From Pseudomonas extremorientalis (lineage in GTDB: Bacteria; Pseudomonadota; Gammaproteobacteria; Pseudomonadales; Pseudomonadaceae), in NCBI RefSeq assembly GCF_001870465.1, contig NZ_MDGK01000037.1, positions 188,501 to 252,500 of the forward strand: a stretch of DNA of 64,000 nt, in the 5' to 3' direction. The translations under genes and the position numbers were made by a program. The notes under the pieces were generated by a model. That model made no database searches. It saw only the letters and a list, made by a program, of their open reading frames with translations, and had not been told where the DNA came from. Below, one piece after another: positions 29,042-39,680 of this stretch. Within the stretch, counting starts at the first letter, position 1, and each line of letters begins with the position of its first letter.

Positions 29042-32000
29042 GGGACTTGCTCCAGTAGGCGATGCTTTCGAGCAGCACCGATTCCTGGTACGGCTTGCCC
29101 AGGTAGTCGTTGACGCCGATGGCCATGGCGCGGTCGCGGTGTTTCTGGCCGGTGCGCGAGGTGATCATGATGATCGGCAGGCGCATCAGCCGGGGGTCGT
29201 TGCGCACTTGGGTGGCGACTTCGAAGCCGTCCATGCGCGGCATTTCGATGTCGAGCAGCATCAGGTCCGGTGTATGTTCTTCCAGCACTGCCAGCGCGTC
29301 GATGCCGTCTTTCGCGGTGAGCACGTTCATGCCGTTGCGCTCCAGCAGGCGGCTGGTGACTTTGCGCACGGTAACCGAGTCGTCCACCACCAGCACCAGC
29401 AACGGGCGCTTTTTCAGCGGGTCGTTGAGGATCAGTGGCGCGTCGACCGGCTGGGCCGGCAGCGCGGGTTGCCGCGCACGGATATGCGCCAGCAGGTCAA
29501 TGATCAGCACCACGCGACCATCGCCCAGGATTGTCGCCCCGGACAAGCCCTGCACACCGGCAAACTGCGGCCCCAGGCCCTTGACCACAATCTCCCGCGT
29601 GCCGGCCATGGCGTCCACATGGATGGCCACGTGCCGTTCATTGCACTGCACCAGCAGTACCGGCACCGGTTGATACTGGCCCAGCAGTTTGGGGCGGCTG
29701 ACGGTGTGCAGCAGATCGCCCAGGTAGAACAGTTCGTAACGCTGGCCGGCGTATTCATAATACGGCGGGTCTTGCTGGTAATGCCCGGCCAGTTCATGGG
29801 GCAGCACCCGCACCAGGCCCTCGATGGTGTTGAGCGGGATCGCGTATTGATCGTCCGCGCACTGCACCATGAGTGCACGGTTGACCGACACGGTGAACGG
29901 CAAACGAATGCGGAAATGCACACCCTCGCCCGGGGTCGAGTCAATGACCATCGAGCCGCCGAGCTGGCGAACCTCTTCATGCACCACGTCCATGCCCACG
30001 CCGCGCCCGGAAATCTGCGTGATCTTTTCGGCCGTGGAGAACCCCGGCTGCAGGATGAACTGCAACACGTCGCGGTCGCTCATCTCTTGATGCGCCCCGA
30101 GCAGGCCACGCTTGATCGCCTTGCGCCGCACGGCTTCCAGCGGCACGCCGGCGCCGTCGTCGCGCATGTCGAAGACGATATCGCCGCCTTCGTGGGTCAG
30201 GTCCAGGGTGATGCGGCCTTTCTCCGGCTTGCCGGCCAGCAGTCGCGCATCGCGGGACTCCAGGCCGTGGTCGACGGCATTGCGCAACATATGTTCCAGG
30301 GGCGCCGCCATGCGTTCCAGCACATTGCGGTCCATCTCGCCTTCGGCGTTGCCGACGATGAATTCCACGTCCTTGCCCAACTCGCCCGCCACCTGCCGAA
30401 CGATGCGCTTGAGGCGTGGCAGCATGCGTTCGAACGGCACCATGCGCGTGCGCATCAGGCCTTCCTGCAACTCGGTATTGATGCGTGCCTGTTGTTGCAA
30501 CAGGCCATGGGCGTCCTCGTTGCGGCGTTCAAGGGTGTCCTTGAGGTCGAGCAGGTCGGAGGCCGATTCGGACAGCGCACGGGACAGTTGCTGCAACTGC
30601 GAATGGCGGTCCATCTCCAGCGGGTCGAATTCTTCGTAGCCCAGCCGCTCGGCCTCGGCCTGCTGGCGGCTGAGGATGCGGCCCTGGGTTTCGGTGTCGA
30701 GACGACGCAGTTGGTCGCGCATGCGTGAGAGAGTGGTTTCCACTTCCGTGAGGACAATGCGTGCGTCGTTGACCTGCTGCTCGATACGGCCGCGGAAAAT
30801 CGACGTTTCACCGGCCAGGTTGACCAGATCATCCAGCAGCTCGGCGGAGATCTTCACCATGTCGGCAGCCGGGTCCACCACGGCCTCCGCCTTGCCTGCG
30901 GGCAACGCCACCGGCGTCACCGGCTCCTGGTTTGGGTGCACCAGGCTTTTGATGCGCTCGATGAGCTTGTCCACCGAGCCGACCGGCAAGCCGTCCGCCA
31001 CGGCATCGATCATCTGCGCCAGGCGGTCGTGGCAGCCCTGCAGCAACGCGAACAGCTCAGGCGACGGCGCGAGCAAGCCGGCAGACAGGCCTTCGTAGAG
31101 GAATTCCAGTTCGTGAGCCAGGTCGCCAATGGGGGTGATCTCGACCATGCGCGCGCCGCCCTTGAGGGTGTGCAGGTCGCGCAACAGGGTTTCCACTTCC
31201 TGGCGGTTGCCGGGCGCGGCCTGCCAGCGCGACAGCGCCGCACTGGAACTGTCAAGAATGTCGGCCGCCTCTTCGAGGAAGATATCCAGCAATTCCGGGT
31301 CGGCGCCCGACGCTGCTGGCGCAGCGGCCGATGCGGCAGGCGCGTTGCCTTGGCGCAACGCCCGCACCTTGGCGATCAACTCGGCGTTGTCACTCAAGGG
31401 TTGGTGATGCTGGAGCTCTTCAAGCTGCAAGGCCAGATGCTCATGGCTGGCCATCAGCACCTGGGAAAGCTCGGTGGAGTAACTGTAGCGACGGTCCACC
31501 AACCCCTCGTACAGGCATTCCAACTCATGGGCCAGGTCGCCAATCGGGCCGATCTCGGCCATGCGTGCACCGCCCTTGAGGGTGTGCAGGTCGCGCTGCA
31601 ACGACGACAAAGGCGCGGCGTTGTCAGGTTCCAGCAACCAGCGCTTGAGCGACTGGCCGGCGCTGTCGAGGATGTCCACGGCTTCTTCGAGAAAGATCTC
31701 GACGATCTCGTCGTCCATCGTGATTTCGTGATCCAACTGCTGGGTAGCGGCGCCCAGTTCGGCAATGCTCAGCACTTGACTGCCATCGCGTTTGATCAAG
31801 CCGGTGGCGGACGGGTCGAGGGCTTCATCGAGCAGCTCGCGCAAGGCCTCGACACGGGCCGGCGCCGGGCTGATTTCCTGGCCGGCGGCCAGTTGGTCGA
31901 GCATGCTGATCAGCGCTTCATGGGCCTGCTCGGCCTCGTGGAAAAACCGCTCGCTCACCGCCAGGCTGCTCTCCTCCACCGCGCCATAGAGGTCGAGAAG

Positions 32001-34838
32001 GGCTTCACAGAGTTCGTCGATGGCGTGCAGATCCGCAACATGCGCTCCCTCGCCCAGGGTGGTCAGTTCATCCAGCAGCGCAGTCAGCTCCTGGCGCTCG
32101 CCGGGGTGCTGCTGCCAGCGGCGCAGCAGGCTTTCGGCGTCAAGCAGGATGTCCATGCCTTGGGCCAGAAAGTTGGCGATCAGCTGCGGATCGCGCTTGA
32201 TGCGCACGTCGAGCAGCGCTTCAAGCTGCTGATCCAACAGGCTTTGGGTGCGCTTGATCAGGCCCTCTGCACCGTTGATCGGCGCCAAGGGATCACTGTC
32301 CAGGTCGCGCAGCCCACGCTGGAACAGGCCTTCGGCTTCCAGCAGCAACTCCACTTCATCCAGGTCCAGCGGCAGGCGGTGGGCCTTGTACTCGCGGGTC
32401 AGGTGGTCCAGCGGGCGCGCCAGTTCGGCGATAGGCAGCACGCCGGCCATGTAGGCGCTGCCCTTGAGGGTGTGCAGGGCGCGTTGCAGCTCATCGCTGA
32501 CTTGCAGCGGCACATGCTCGGCGGCCTGTTGCAGGAAGTGGTTGAGGCTGTCCAGGTGGCTCTGGGCCTCGTTGCGGAAGATCTCCAGCAACATCGGGTC
32601 ATGGGCTTCGGCAGTCGCTACTTGTGTACCGCTGGCCAAGGCGTGCGCGCGGGCGGCCAGGGCGTCGACTTCATCACGTTGGCGCTGGTCGTCGATCGCA
32701 AAGTCAGCAATCAATTCCGGCAACAGGTCCACCACTTCATCCAGCACCTGTTGCACCTCGGGGCCGAGCACCACGCTGCGCTCCAGCACACGGTTGAGCA
32801 GGTTTTCCACGGCCCAGGCCAGCTCGGCCATGACCAGGGCGCGCACCATGCGGCCGCTGCCCTTGAGGGTGTGGAAAGCGCGGCGCATTTCGCCCTGGGC
32901 GGTTTTGTCCGCGCTGTTGGGCAGATGACGGTGCAGCACCTCGAGGACTTCGTCGGTCTCTTCGAGGAAGACTTCGCGCAGTTCGTCGTCGATGGGCTCC
33001 TCGTCGGCGGGCGGCGGCAACAGGCTGCCGGGGCGTTGCAGGGCCGGCGGGTTGAGGCGCGACGTCGGACTGGCCAGGGCGTCGTACTGCGATTGGCTCG
33101 GCGCAAGCTCGGCCGGCAGTGTGCCATCCGGTGCAACCAACGCCTGGCGCCAGGGTTTCTCGACGGGCAGGTAACCCAGCGCCGCCAAGCCTTGAGTGGC
33201 CAACTCCAGCACGCGCTCACCTGCGGCATCGGGGTCCTGGAGCATGCGCTCGAGGTAATACTCCAGGCTGCTGATCACGTCGGCGAAATGCGCCAATTGC
33301 ATCTCGGACGGTGGCGCATCGCTGCCCATCAACTGTTCGTCGACGTAATCCGTGCACCCGCGCATCAGGCTCGCCGCACGGGGCAAAGGGATCATCGCCA
33401 GGGCGCCACGCACCTGGCTCAGCAGCTCGGGCAGGGACTCCAGGCGCTGGCGGTCCCAGTCGGCTTCAATGCAGTCGATCACCAGTTCCTTGGCTTGCTT
33501 GAGGCACTGGCAGGATTCGCGGATCACCAATTGGTGGATCTGGGTCAGATCGGTGGTGGGCAGGCGGCTTTCTTCGCGGCTTTCCGGCTCGACGGTGCCG
33601 ACCATGCCGGCCAGTGTGGCTTCGACGTAGAGCAAGGCGCCGGCGACGTCCATCAGCACGGCGTCGTTAGGCTCGCGCTGGCCTTGGGCCAGGCTCAGTA
33701 CCACGGCGAGTTGATCGATGATGACCTTGCGCGGCTGGCCGAAACCCAGCACCGCCAGGGTGTCGGCGATCTGCCGCAGTGGTGCGAGCAGCGCATCCAG
33801 GTCGCTGGTGTGCTGGCGGTCGCTGCGTACGAACAAGTCGAGGCGCTCCTTGACCCGCACCAGCTCTTCGCACAACGCGCCCAGCACCGAGCCCATGGCG
33901 TTGCGGTCCGGCCCGGCCAGGCGCGCGCGCTCGGCGTCGACCACCGCGCTGTCGGGCAAGGCCTCATCCAGGCCGTAGCGTTCCTTGAGGCTTTGCATGC
34001 GCGGCGTCGGCCGAGTGACCTTGGCGACGTAAAACAACAGGCTTTTGAGCAGTTCATCCGGCGCTGCCTGATTGATCCCGACGATGCCCTGGGCCAGCAG
34101 GCGCTTGAGCTGTCTGTCGCTGGCCTTGAGCAGGCTGCGCAGCGCCGGACTGTTGGCGATCACGCCGGTGAGCATGCCTTCGACCAGCGCCGAGGTGACT
34201 TGCCACAATGGCAACAACGGCGCGCCCTGGCACAAGGCTTCGAGGCGCGCGAACACCCGCGCCATGTCTTCCAGGTTGCTGGGGCCATGGTCTTCGCGCA
34301 GCAACCCGGCCAAGGCCTGTTGCAGCAGTTGGTGCCACTGGCGCAGTTGTTCTTTCAGGTCGGGCACGGCACGTTGGGCCAGGGCCTCATCAGGCAGCGG
34401 CGCGATGCTCAGCAGTTGCGGACTGAACAGGCTGGTCTCCGACAGCAGGCTTTCACCACGCGCGCTGCGCAGGTCATTGAGCAATGGCAACACCACCAGC
34501 GGCAAGTCGCGGCGGGCGCTGTGCACACGGTCCAGGTACAGCGGCAATTGGTTGAGGGCCTGTTGCAGCAGGCGGATGCTTTCGTCGCGCGGGCTCACGC
34601 GGTCGGCTTGCAGGGCCTGCGCCAGCTCTTCGATTTCCTCGGCCAGCAGGGCTGCGCCATAGAACTCGACCATTTGCAGCGCGCCATGCACTTGATGGAC
34701 ACACGCCAGGCACTCGCCGATGGCATCGCCGTCTGAGGTTTCGACGTACGCATCGAGCGCCGAACGGGCCTGTTTCAGGGTTTCGGCAATGTCGCCCTTG
34801 ACCCATTCGAGGGCCACGTAGTCGTGCCGATCAACCAT
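29034..34838 (-). CDS. chpA: Hybrid CheA-type kinase ChpA of the Pil-Chp system
   Basis: This 1934-residue multidomain histidine kinase controls twitching and surface sensing. Phosphotransfer modules are visible at His48, Ser474 (a serine variant, SQVRGALAMI), His656, His789, Thr926 (a threonine variant, TTLGEGAHVA), His1085 and His1223. Then come dimerisation and ATPase regions (Asn1520 in LRNAVDHG, DDGAG at 1560, GRGVGMD at 1611), a CheW domain (about 1650-1790) and a receiver domain with Asp1863. P. aeruginosa ChpA is about 2470 residues with six His domains plus Ser and Thr variants; this one is shorter. It overlaps chpC. Upstream, the pilK position holds a REPIN. Confidence 0.97.
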   Translation of the reverse strand: MVDRHDYVALEWVKGDIAETLKQARSALDAYVETSDGDAIGECLACVHQVHGALQMVEFYGAALLAEEIEELAQALQADRVSPRDESIRLLQQALNQLPLYLDRVHSARRDLPLVVLPLLNDLRSARGESLLSETSLFSPQLLSIAPLPDEALAQRAVPDLKEQLRQWHQLLQQALAGLLREDHGPSNLEDMARVFARLEALCQGAPLLPLWQVTSALVEGMLTGVIANSPALRSLLKASDRQLKRLLAQGIVGINQAAPDELLKSLLFYVAKVTRPTPRMQSLKERYGLDEALPDSAVVDAERARLAGPDRNAMGSVLGALCEELVRVKERLDLFVRSDRQHTSDLDALLAPLRQIADTLAVLGFGQPRKVIIDQLAVVLSLAQGQREPNDAVLMDVAGALLYVEATLAGMVGTVEPESREESRLPTTDLTQIHQLVIRESCQCLKQAKELVIDCIEADWDRQRLESLPELLSQVRGALAMIPLPRAASLMRGCTDYVDEQLMGSDAPPSEMQLAHFADVISSLEYYLERMLQDPDAAGERVLELATQGLAALGYLPVEKPWRQALVAPDGTLPAELAPSQSQYDALASPTSRLNPPALQRPGSLLPPPADEEPIDDELREVFLEETDEVLEVLHRHLPNSADKTAQGEMRRAFHTLKGSGRMVRALVMAELAWAVENLLNRVLERSVVLGPEVQQVLDEVVDLLPELIADFAIDDQRQRDEVDALAARAHALASGTQVATAEAHDPMLLEIFRNEAQSHLDSLNHFLQQAAEHVPLQVSDELQRALHTLKGSAYMAGVLPIAELARPLDHLTREYKAHRLPLDLDEVELLLEAEGLFQRGLRDLDSDPLAPINGAEGLIKRTQSLLDQQLEALLDVRIKRDPQLIANFLAQGMDILLDAESLLRRWQQHPGERQELTALLDELTTLGEGAHVADLHAIDELCEALLDLYGAVEESSLAVSERFFHEAEQAHEALISMLDQLAAGQEISPAPARVEALRELLDEALDPSATGLIKRDGSQVLSIAELGAATQQLDHEITMDDEIVEIFLEEAVDILDSAGQSLKRWLLEPDNAAPLSSLQRDLHTLKGGARMAEIGPIGDLAHELECLYEGLVDRRYSYSTELSQVLMASHEHLALQLEELQHHQPLSDNAELIAKVRALRQGNAPAASAAAPAASGADPELLDIFLEEAADILDSSSAALSRWQAAPGNRQEVETLLRDLHTLKGGARMVEITPIGDLAHELEFLYEGLSAGLLAPSPELFALLQGCHDRLAQMIDAVADGLPVGSVDKLIERIKSLVHPNQEPVTPVALPAGKAEAVVDPAADMVKISAELLDDLVNLAGETSIFRGRIEQQVNDARIVLTEVETTLSRMRDQLRRLDTETQGRILSRQQAEAERLGYEEFDPLEMDRHSQLQQLSRALSESASDLLDLKDTLERRNEDAHGLLQQQARINTELQEGLMRTRMVPFERMLPRLKRIVRQVAGELGKDVEFIVGNAEGEMDRNVLERMAAPLEHMLRNAVDHGLESRDARLLAGKPEKGRITLDLTHEGGDIVFDMRDDGAGVPLEAVRRKAIKRGLLGAHQEMSDRDVLQFILQPGFSTAEKITQISGRGVGMDVVHEEVRQLGGSMVIDSTPGEGVHFRIRLPFTVSVNRALMVQCADDQYAIPLNTIEGLVRVLPHELAGHYQQDPPYYEYAGQRYELFYLGDLLHTVSRPKLLGQYQPVPVLLVQCNERHVAIHVDAMAGTREIVVKGLGPQFAGVQGLSGATILGDGRVVLIIDLLAHIRARQPALPAQPVDAPLILNDPLKKRPLLVLVVDDSVTVRKVTSRLLERNGMNVLTAKDGIDALAVLEEHTPDLMLLDIEMPRMDGFEVATQVRNDPRLMRLPIIMITSRTGQKHRDRAMAIGVNDYLGKPYQESVLLESIAYWSKSHA

Positions 34839-34902
34839 AACTGCTCCGCTTGGAATTCATGGGTTGCTGGTGGTGCGAGATATCAAGACAGATAGAGATC
34901 AC

Positions 34903-34993
34903 ATGTGGGAGGGGGCTTGCCTCCGATGGCGGTGCATCAGTCAAAGATTGGGTGACTGACCCACTGCTATCGGGGGCAAGCCCCCTCCCACAT
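34903..34993. repeat. REPIN between pilJ and chpA
   Basis: A complete REP pair (left 34903-34927, right 34969-34993) fills the pilJ-chpA gap at the place where pilK lies in P. aeruginosa. It could reduce read-through from pilJ into chpA. Confidence 0.92.
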
Positions 34994-35005
34994 GTGTACT
35001 GCATT

Positions 35006-37057
35006 TCAATCATCAGCCTGTTTAGCCGCTGGCAAGGTGAACCCCGACACCGACCGGCGCAGCTGGCTGGCCATTTTCGCCAGGTTGCCGATGCTTTCCG
35101 CGGTGGCCGTGGAGCCCGAAGAGGTCTGGGTGGTGATCTGCTGGATCACGTTCATGGTCAGGGAGATCTGCCCCGCCGAACTCGTCTGCTGCTGCGCCGC
35201 GTTGGAGATGCTCTGGATCAACGCTGCGAGGGTTTTCGACACGCCTTCGATCTCTTCCAGCGCCACCCCGGCATCCTGGGCCAACCGTGCGCCGCGCACC
35301 ACTTCGGTGGTGGTCTGCTCCATGGAAATGACCGCTTCGTTGGTGTCGGCCTGGATCGCCCGCACCAGGGTTTCAATCTGCCGCGTCGCCGCCGACGAAC
35401 GCTCGGCCAGGCGTTGCACTTCATCGGCCACCACTGCAAAGCCGCGCCCGGCGTCCCCGGCCATGCTCGCCTGGATCGCCGCGTTGAGGGCGAGGATGTT
35501 GGTCTGCTCGGCAATATCGTCGATCAGGCTGACGATATCGCCAATTTCCTGGGACGACTCGCCCAGGCGCTTGATGCGCTTGGCGGTGTCCTGGATCTGT
35601 TCGCGAATGTTGTCCATGCCGTGGATGGTGTTGTGCACCACCTCGTTGCCCTTGTTGGCAATTTCCACCGAGCGCTCCGCCACCGCCGACGATTCGGCGG
35701 CGTTGGCTGACACCTGGTCGATGGACTGGGCCATCTGGTTGATCGCCGTGGACGCTTCGGCGATCTGCTGGGCCTGGTGCTCCGAGGCCTGGGCCAGGTG
35801 CATGGCAGTGGCCTGGGTGTCCTGCACCGCACCGGCGACTTGCCCGGCGGTGAGGTTAATGGTGGCAACCAGGTCGCGCAGCTGGTCGACGGAATAGTTG
35901 ATGGAGTCGGCGATGGTGCCGGTGAAGTCTTCGGTCACCGAGGCCGTCACGGTGAGGTCGCCGTCGGCCAGGTCTTCGATTTCATCCAGCAGGCGCATGA
36001 TCGCGTTCTGGTTGCGCTCGTTCTTCTCGGCGGTTTCATGCAGTTGGCGGTTGGTCTCGCGCACCATCACCAGGCCGATCAGGATGATCGAGGTCAGCGC
36101 CAGCAGGCCCAGTACATAGCCGCCGATGGTGTCGAAACTGCGGCCACTGGCCAGGTTTTCGAAACCGGTGGCCAGGTGCGAGGCTTCATCTAGCAGGGTT
36201 TGTGACAGGTTGAAGATGTTGCTCGCCGAAGCGCGCACCTGGAACAGTTGCGGCGAGGTTTCGAGAATTTCATCCACCGAGCCGGAGACAAACTCGAACA
36301 GCTCGGCGATTTCCGCTAGCCGCGCGCGGGCATCGCGGTCTTCGACCTGGGTGATGCGCAGGCCGGGGTTGCCCTGGAGCATGCCGTTGAGCACCTGGCC
36401 GAAACGGTTGGCATCGCGGCCAAAGGCGTCGGCGGCCTGCACGGCGGTTTCGTCGCCGGCCAGTACGGTGTTCACCGCCCCCAGGATCCGCTCGGCCAGC
36501 AACGACTGGCGCTGGGCCAGGGCGACCTGGCTGGCCGGGGCACCGCGTTGCAGGAGGATGTCGACGACCTTTTCCGACTCCACCTGCAACTGCGGAACGG
36601 TTTCCGCCAGGGTCGCCGCGACCTGGTGCAAGGACAGCACGGTCTGCTCACTGGCGAGAATCGCGTCGGTGTTTTTCAGCAGCGCTTCCCAGTCGGTCTG
36701 CACCGCACGCATTTCGGCGCGTACCGCACTGGGCGCAGCCGGCAGGCCGGTTTCCGGATCACCTTTTTTCAGGTAGCCCCAGCGCTGGGCGAAGTCGTTG
36801 CGCGCATCGCCCAGCAACTTGAACGCAGCAGCCTTGCCGGCGGCGGCTTCGGTGGCGTTCTTGGCAATGCGCTGGGACAGCACGCGCAACTCACCGGCGT
36901 GGCCAATGTACTGCTTGTCATAGGTGGACTGGGTGTTGAGGTACGCAAAGTTGGCAAACAGCAACATGATGAACACGATCAGTGCAATGAACAGCACAAT
37001 GATCTGGGAACGACTGCGCGACGCGGCCTGGGGTTTTGGCGGGGTAACGGTGGTCAT
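35006..37057 (-). CDS. pilJ: Methyl-accepting chemotaxis protein PilJ
   Basis: The 683-residue receptor has an N-terminal membrane helix (residues 18-39), two periplasmic PilJ helical domains, a second membrane helix ([20 protein letters not shown], about 311-333), a HAMP region and a cytoplasmic signalling hairpin with [20 protein letters not shown] and [18 protein letters not shown]. It senses pilus retraction state in P. aeruginosa and signals to ChpA via PilI. The ATG at 37057 overlaps the pilI stop by four bases. With no pilK or chpB nearby, its methylation sites may be unused. Confidence 0.96.
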   Translation of the reverse strand: MTTVTPPKPQAASRSRSQIIVLFIALIVFIMLLFANFAYLNTQSTYDKQYIGHAGELRVLSQRIAKNATEAAAGKAAAFKLLGDARNDFAQRWGYLKKGDPETGLPAAPSAVRAEMRAVQTDWEALLKNTDAILASEQTVLSLHQVAATLAETVPQLQVESEKVVDILLQRGAPASQVALAQRQSLLAERILGAVNTVLAGDETAVQAADAFGRDANRFGQVLNGMLQGNPGLRITQVEDRDARARLAEIAELFEFVSGSVDEILETSPQLFQVRASASNIFNLSQTLLDEASHLATGFENLASGRSFDTIGGYVLGLLALTSIILIGLVMVRETNRQLHETAEKNERNQNAIMRLLDEIEDLADGDLTVTASVTEDFTGTIADSINYSVDQLRDLVATINLTAGQVAGAVQDTQATAMHLAQASEHQAQQIAEASTAINQMAQSIDQVSANAAESSAVAERSVEIANKGNEVVHNTIHGMDNIREQIQDTAKRIKRLGESSQEIGDIVSLIDDIAEQTNILALNAAIQASMAGDAGRGFAVVADEVQRLAERSSAATRQIETLVRAIQADTNEAVISMEQTTTEVVRGARLAQDAGVALEEIEGVSKTLAALIQSISNAAQQQTSSAGQISLTMNVIQQITTQTSSGSTATAESIGNLAKMASQLRRSVSGFTLPAAKQADD

Positions 37058-37578
37058 GCGGCAACATCCATGAAGCCTGGGGCCTGGGCCAGGGCGAAGG
37101 GGCTGAAAACCTGCCACTGCGGGGTGCCCTCGAAACGTCCCTGGATAAACGGCGCGCCGGGGGCGGCACTCGCCAGCAGTGCGTCTTGTGCGAAATGCTG
37201 CATTCCCACCACCTCGTCCACCAGCAGCCCGACAAACAAATCGTTGAATTCCACCACCAGTACGCGCCGCTGTTTGCGTGCCTTGGACAGCTCAAGGCCG
37301 AGGAACCCGCCCAGATCCATCACCGGCAACAAGCGCCCACGCAGGTTAGCCACACCCTTGACCCAGGCCTTGACCCCGGGCATCAGCGTGCAGCGCGGTT
37401 CATGCAGGACTTCGGCAACTTCGCCCATGGGCGCCACGTACCAGTGCTGCCCCAGGCGAAAGCCGATCCCGCTCCAGCGTTGCAGGCGGGTTTCCTGGGA
37501 CGGCAGGTCGGCGGCCAACAGGCGACAGCGGCGGTCGATGTCCAGCAGCAGCTCAAAGGCGGTTTGCGACTCGGTCAT
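37054..37578 (-). CDS. pilI: CheW-like adaptor PilI
   Basis: The 174-residue CheW domain protein ([69 protein letters not shown]) couples PilJ to the kinase ChpA at the cell pole. It lies 12 bases after pilH and overlaps pilJ. Confidence 0.95.
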   Translation of the reverse strand: MTESQTAFELLLDIDRRCRLLAADLPSQETRLQRWSGIGFRLGQHWYVAPMGEVAEVLHEPRCTLMPGVKAWVKGVANLRGRLLPVMDLGGFLGLELSKARKQRRVLVVEFNDLFVGLLVDEVVGMQHFAQDALLASAAPGAPFIQGRFEGTPQWQVFSPFALAQAPGFMDVAA

Positions 37579-37590
37579 GATGGCGAACCG

Positions 37591-37956
37591 TCAGCCGGCC
37601 AGCACCTTGTTCAGGGTGGCGATCAGGGTTTCTTCATCCACCGGCTTGGTCAGATAGTCCTTGGCGCCCTGGCGTGCGCCCCAGATCTTGTCGGTTTCCT
37701 GGTCCTTGGTGGTGATGATGATGATCGGGATGCCGTTGGTTTCCGGCTCCTTGGACAGCTGGCGGGTGGCCTGGAAGCCATTGAGGCCCGGCATCACGAT
37801 GTCCATCAGGACGGCGTCGGGTTTTTCCTGGCGGGCCAGGGCCACGCCATCCGCACCGTTTTCAGCCTTGAGGACCTGGTGGCCGTGCTTTTCCAGCATG
37901 CCGGTCAGTTTGTACATTTCGGTCGGCGAATCGTCGACGATCAGAACACGTGCCAT
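37591..37956 (-). CDS. pilH: Response regulator PilH
   Basis: This single-domain receiver of 121 residues (MARVLIVDDSPTEMYKLTGM, then LMDIVMPGLNGFQ with the phospho-Asp, and YLTKPVD with the conserved Lys) takes phosphate from ChpA and, in P. aeruginosa, tunes pilus retraction. The ATG at 37956 follows GGGGAA; an in-frame GTG four codons earlier is less likely. Confidence 0.96.
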   Translation of the reverse strand: MARVLIVDDSPTEMYKLTGMLEKHGHQVLKAENGADGVALARQEKPDAVLMDIVMPGLNGFQATRQLSKEPETNGIPIIIITTKDQETDKIWGARQGAKDYLTKPVDEETLIATLNKVLAG

Positions 37957-38002
37957 GGTTTTCCCCACTACATAGGTGGACGCCGGCCCTTGTGAGGCGG
38001 CG

Positions 38003-38410
38003 TCAGTGTGCTTGTTCTACTACGGCGAACCCTGGCACGTAGGCCTTGATCGCGCCCAGCAGTTCTTCCTTGCTGAAAGGCTTGGTCAAAAACTGATCGA
38101 CACCCACGATGCGCCCCTTGGCCTTGTCGAACAAGCCGTCCTTGGACGACAGCATGATCACCGGGATCGACTTGAACGCCGGGTTGTTCTTCACCAGCGC
38201 GCAGGTCTGATAGCCATCCAGGCGCGGCATCATGATGTCGACAAAAATAATGTGCGGGTGATGATCCACAATCCGGGCCAGGGCATCGAAACCGTCGATG
38301 GCCGTGATGACATCGCACCCCGTGTTCTTCAACAAGGTCTCGGCGGTGCGGCGGATCGTCTTCGAATCGTCGATCACCATCACTCTCAAGGCGTTGGAAT
38401 GCTGTTCCAT
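38003..38410 (-). CDS. pilG: Response regulator PilG
   Basis: The 135-residue single receiver domain (LRVMVIDDSKTIRRTAETLL, FVDIMMPRLDGYQ, FLTKPFSKEEL) promotes pilus extension through PilB and cAMP signalling in P. aeruginosa. It is the first gene of the pilGHIJ-chpAC run and is divergent from gshB. The start at 38410 is the first family-like Met. Confidence 0.96.
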   Translation of the reverse strand: MEQHSNALRVMVIDDSKTIRRTAETLLKNTGCDVITAIDGFDALARIVDHHPHIIFVDIMMPRLDGYQTCALVKNNPAFKSIPVIMLSSKDGLFDKAKGRIVGVDQFLTKPFSKEELLGAIKAYVPGFAVVEQAH

Positions 38411-38649
38411 ATCTGCTCTGCCATCGCCACAGCGAATCGGTTTTCGGTGTGTACTGCCTGATGTTGCACAGGATGAGCGCCGCAAGCCTTGGAATTCAAG
38501 GGCTGCTGCGCCGTGGCAGTCTTTTTAGCACAGTCTCCGGGCGCAATCTATCGAGCAACCGGCCAGGTGGTTTTTCCTTGACCCACAACAGCCGCAGCGC
38601 CACTCTGACGCCACTTTTATGCGCCCTAATTTGCTAGAGGAAATCCCCC

Positions 38650-39603
38650 ATGAGCGTTCGCGTCGGCATTGTCATGGACCCTATCGCCAGCATTTCCTAT
38701 AAAAAGGACAGCTCGCTGGCCATGCTCCTGGCCGCCCAGGCCCGCGGCTGGACCTTGTTCTATATGGAGCAGCGCGATCTTTACCAGGGTGACGGCGAGG
38801 CCCGCGCACGCATGCGCCCGCTGCAGGTGTTTGCCAACCCTGAGAAGTGGTTCGAGCTGCAAGACGAAATCGACAGCCCGCTGAGCGACCTGGACGTGAT
38901 CCTGATGCGCAAGGACCCGCCGTTCGACATGGAATTCGTCTACTCCACCTACCTGCTGGAGCAGGCCGAGCGCGCCGGCGTGCTGATCGTCAACAAGCCG
39001 CAGAGCCTGCGCGACTGCAACGAAAAGCTGTTCGCCACCCTGTTCCCACAGTGCACACCACCGACCGTGGTCAGCCGCCGCACCGATGTGCTGCGCGAGT
39101 TCGCTGCCAAGCATGGCGATGTGATCCTCAAGCCGCTGGACGGCATGGGTGGCACCTCGATCTTCCGCCACCGCGCCGGCGACCCGAACCTGTCGGTGAT
39201 CCTGGAAACCCTGACCGCCCTGGGCACCCAGCAGATCATGGGCCAGGCCTACCTGCCGGCGATCAAGGACGGCGACAAGCGCATCCTGATGATTGACGGC
39301 GAGCCGGTGGACTACTGCCTGGCGCGCATCCCGGCCGCCGGCGAGACCCGTGGCAACCTGGCGGCCGGTGGTCGTGGCGAAGCCCGCCCTCTATCGGACA
39401 AGGACCGCTGGATTGCCTCCCAGGTTGGCCCGACCCTGCGCGAAAAAGGCCTGCTGTTCGTGGGACTGGACGTCATCGGCGAGAACCTCACCGAAATCAA
39501 CGTCACCAGCCCCACCTGCATTCGCGAGATCGACAACGCATTTGGCACGAACATCGGCGAAATGTTGATGGCCGCCATTGAGCGCAAGCTGCAAACCAAG
39601 TGA
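38650..39603 (+). CDS. gshB: Glutathione synthetase
   Basis: The 317-residue ATP-grasp enzyme joins gamma-glutamylcysteine and glycine. It starts SVRVGIVMDPIASISYKKDS and has VILMRKDPPFDMEFVYSTY, ILKPLDGMGGTSIFR and, at the C-terminus, EINVTSPTCIREID. GAGGAAA precedes the ATG. Its place between pilG and tonB is conserved in Pseudomonas. Confidence 0.97.
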   Translation: MSVRVGIVMDPIASISYKKDSSLAMLLAAQARGWTLFYMEQRDLYQGDGEARARMRPLQVFANPEKWFELQDEIDSPLSDLDVILMRKDPPFDMEFVYSTYLLEQAERAGVLIVNKPQSLRDCNEKLFATLFPQCTPPTVVSRRTDVLREFAAKHGDVILKPLDGMGGTSIFRHRAGDPNLSVILETLTALGTQQIMGQAYLPAIKDGDKRILMIDGEPVDYCLARIPAAGETRGNLAAGGRGEARPLSDKDRWIASQVGPTLREKGLLFVGLDVIGENLTEINVTSPTCIREIDNAFGTNIGEMLMAAIERKLQTK

Positions 39604-39624
39604 TATAGAACAGCCGGACACGCA

Positions 39625-39677
39625 CCAACATTGCGCTATCATGCCCCACCTGTGAAACGCGCGATGTTGGTTTTTTT
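39625..39677 (+). terminator. Intrinsic terminator between gshB and tonB
   Basis: CCAACATTGCGC (39625-39636) and GCGCGATGTTGG (39659-39670) pair at 11 of 12 positions around a 22-base loop and are followed by seven T residues. The T run ends four bases before the tonB start codon. Confidence 0.8.
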
Positions 39678-39680
39678 GTC

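Noticed and set aside
30936..34736. A 1266-codon open frame on the plus strand opposite chpA
   Set aside because: It is the antisense shadow of a high-GC gene; the protein is Gln/His/Gly-rich with no domain, while the minus strand encodes clear ChpA domains.
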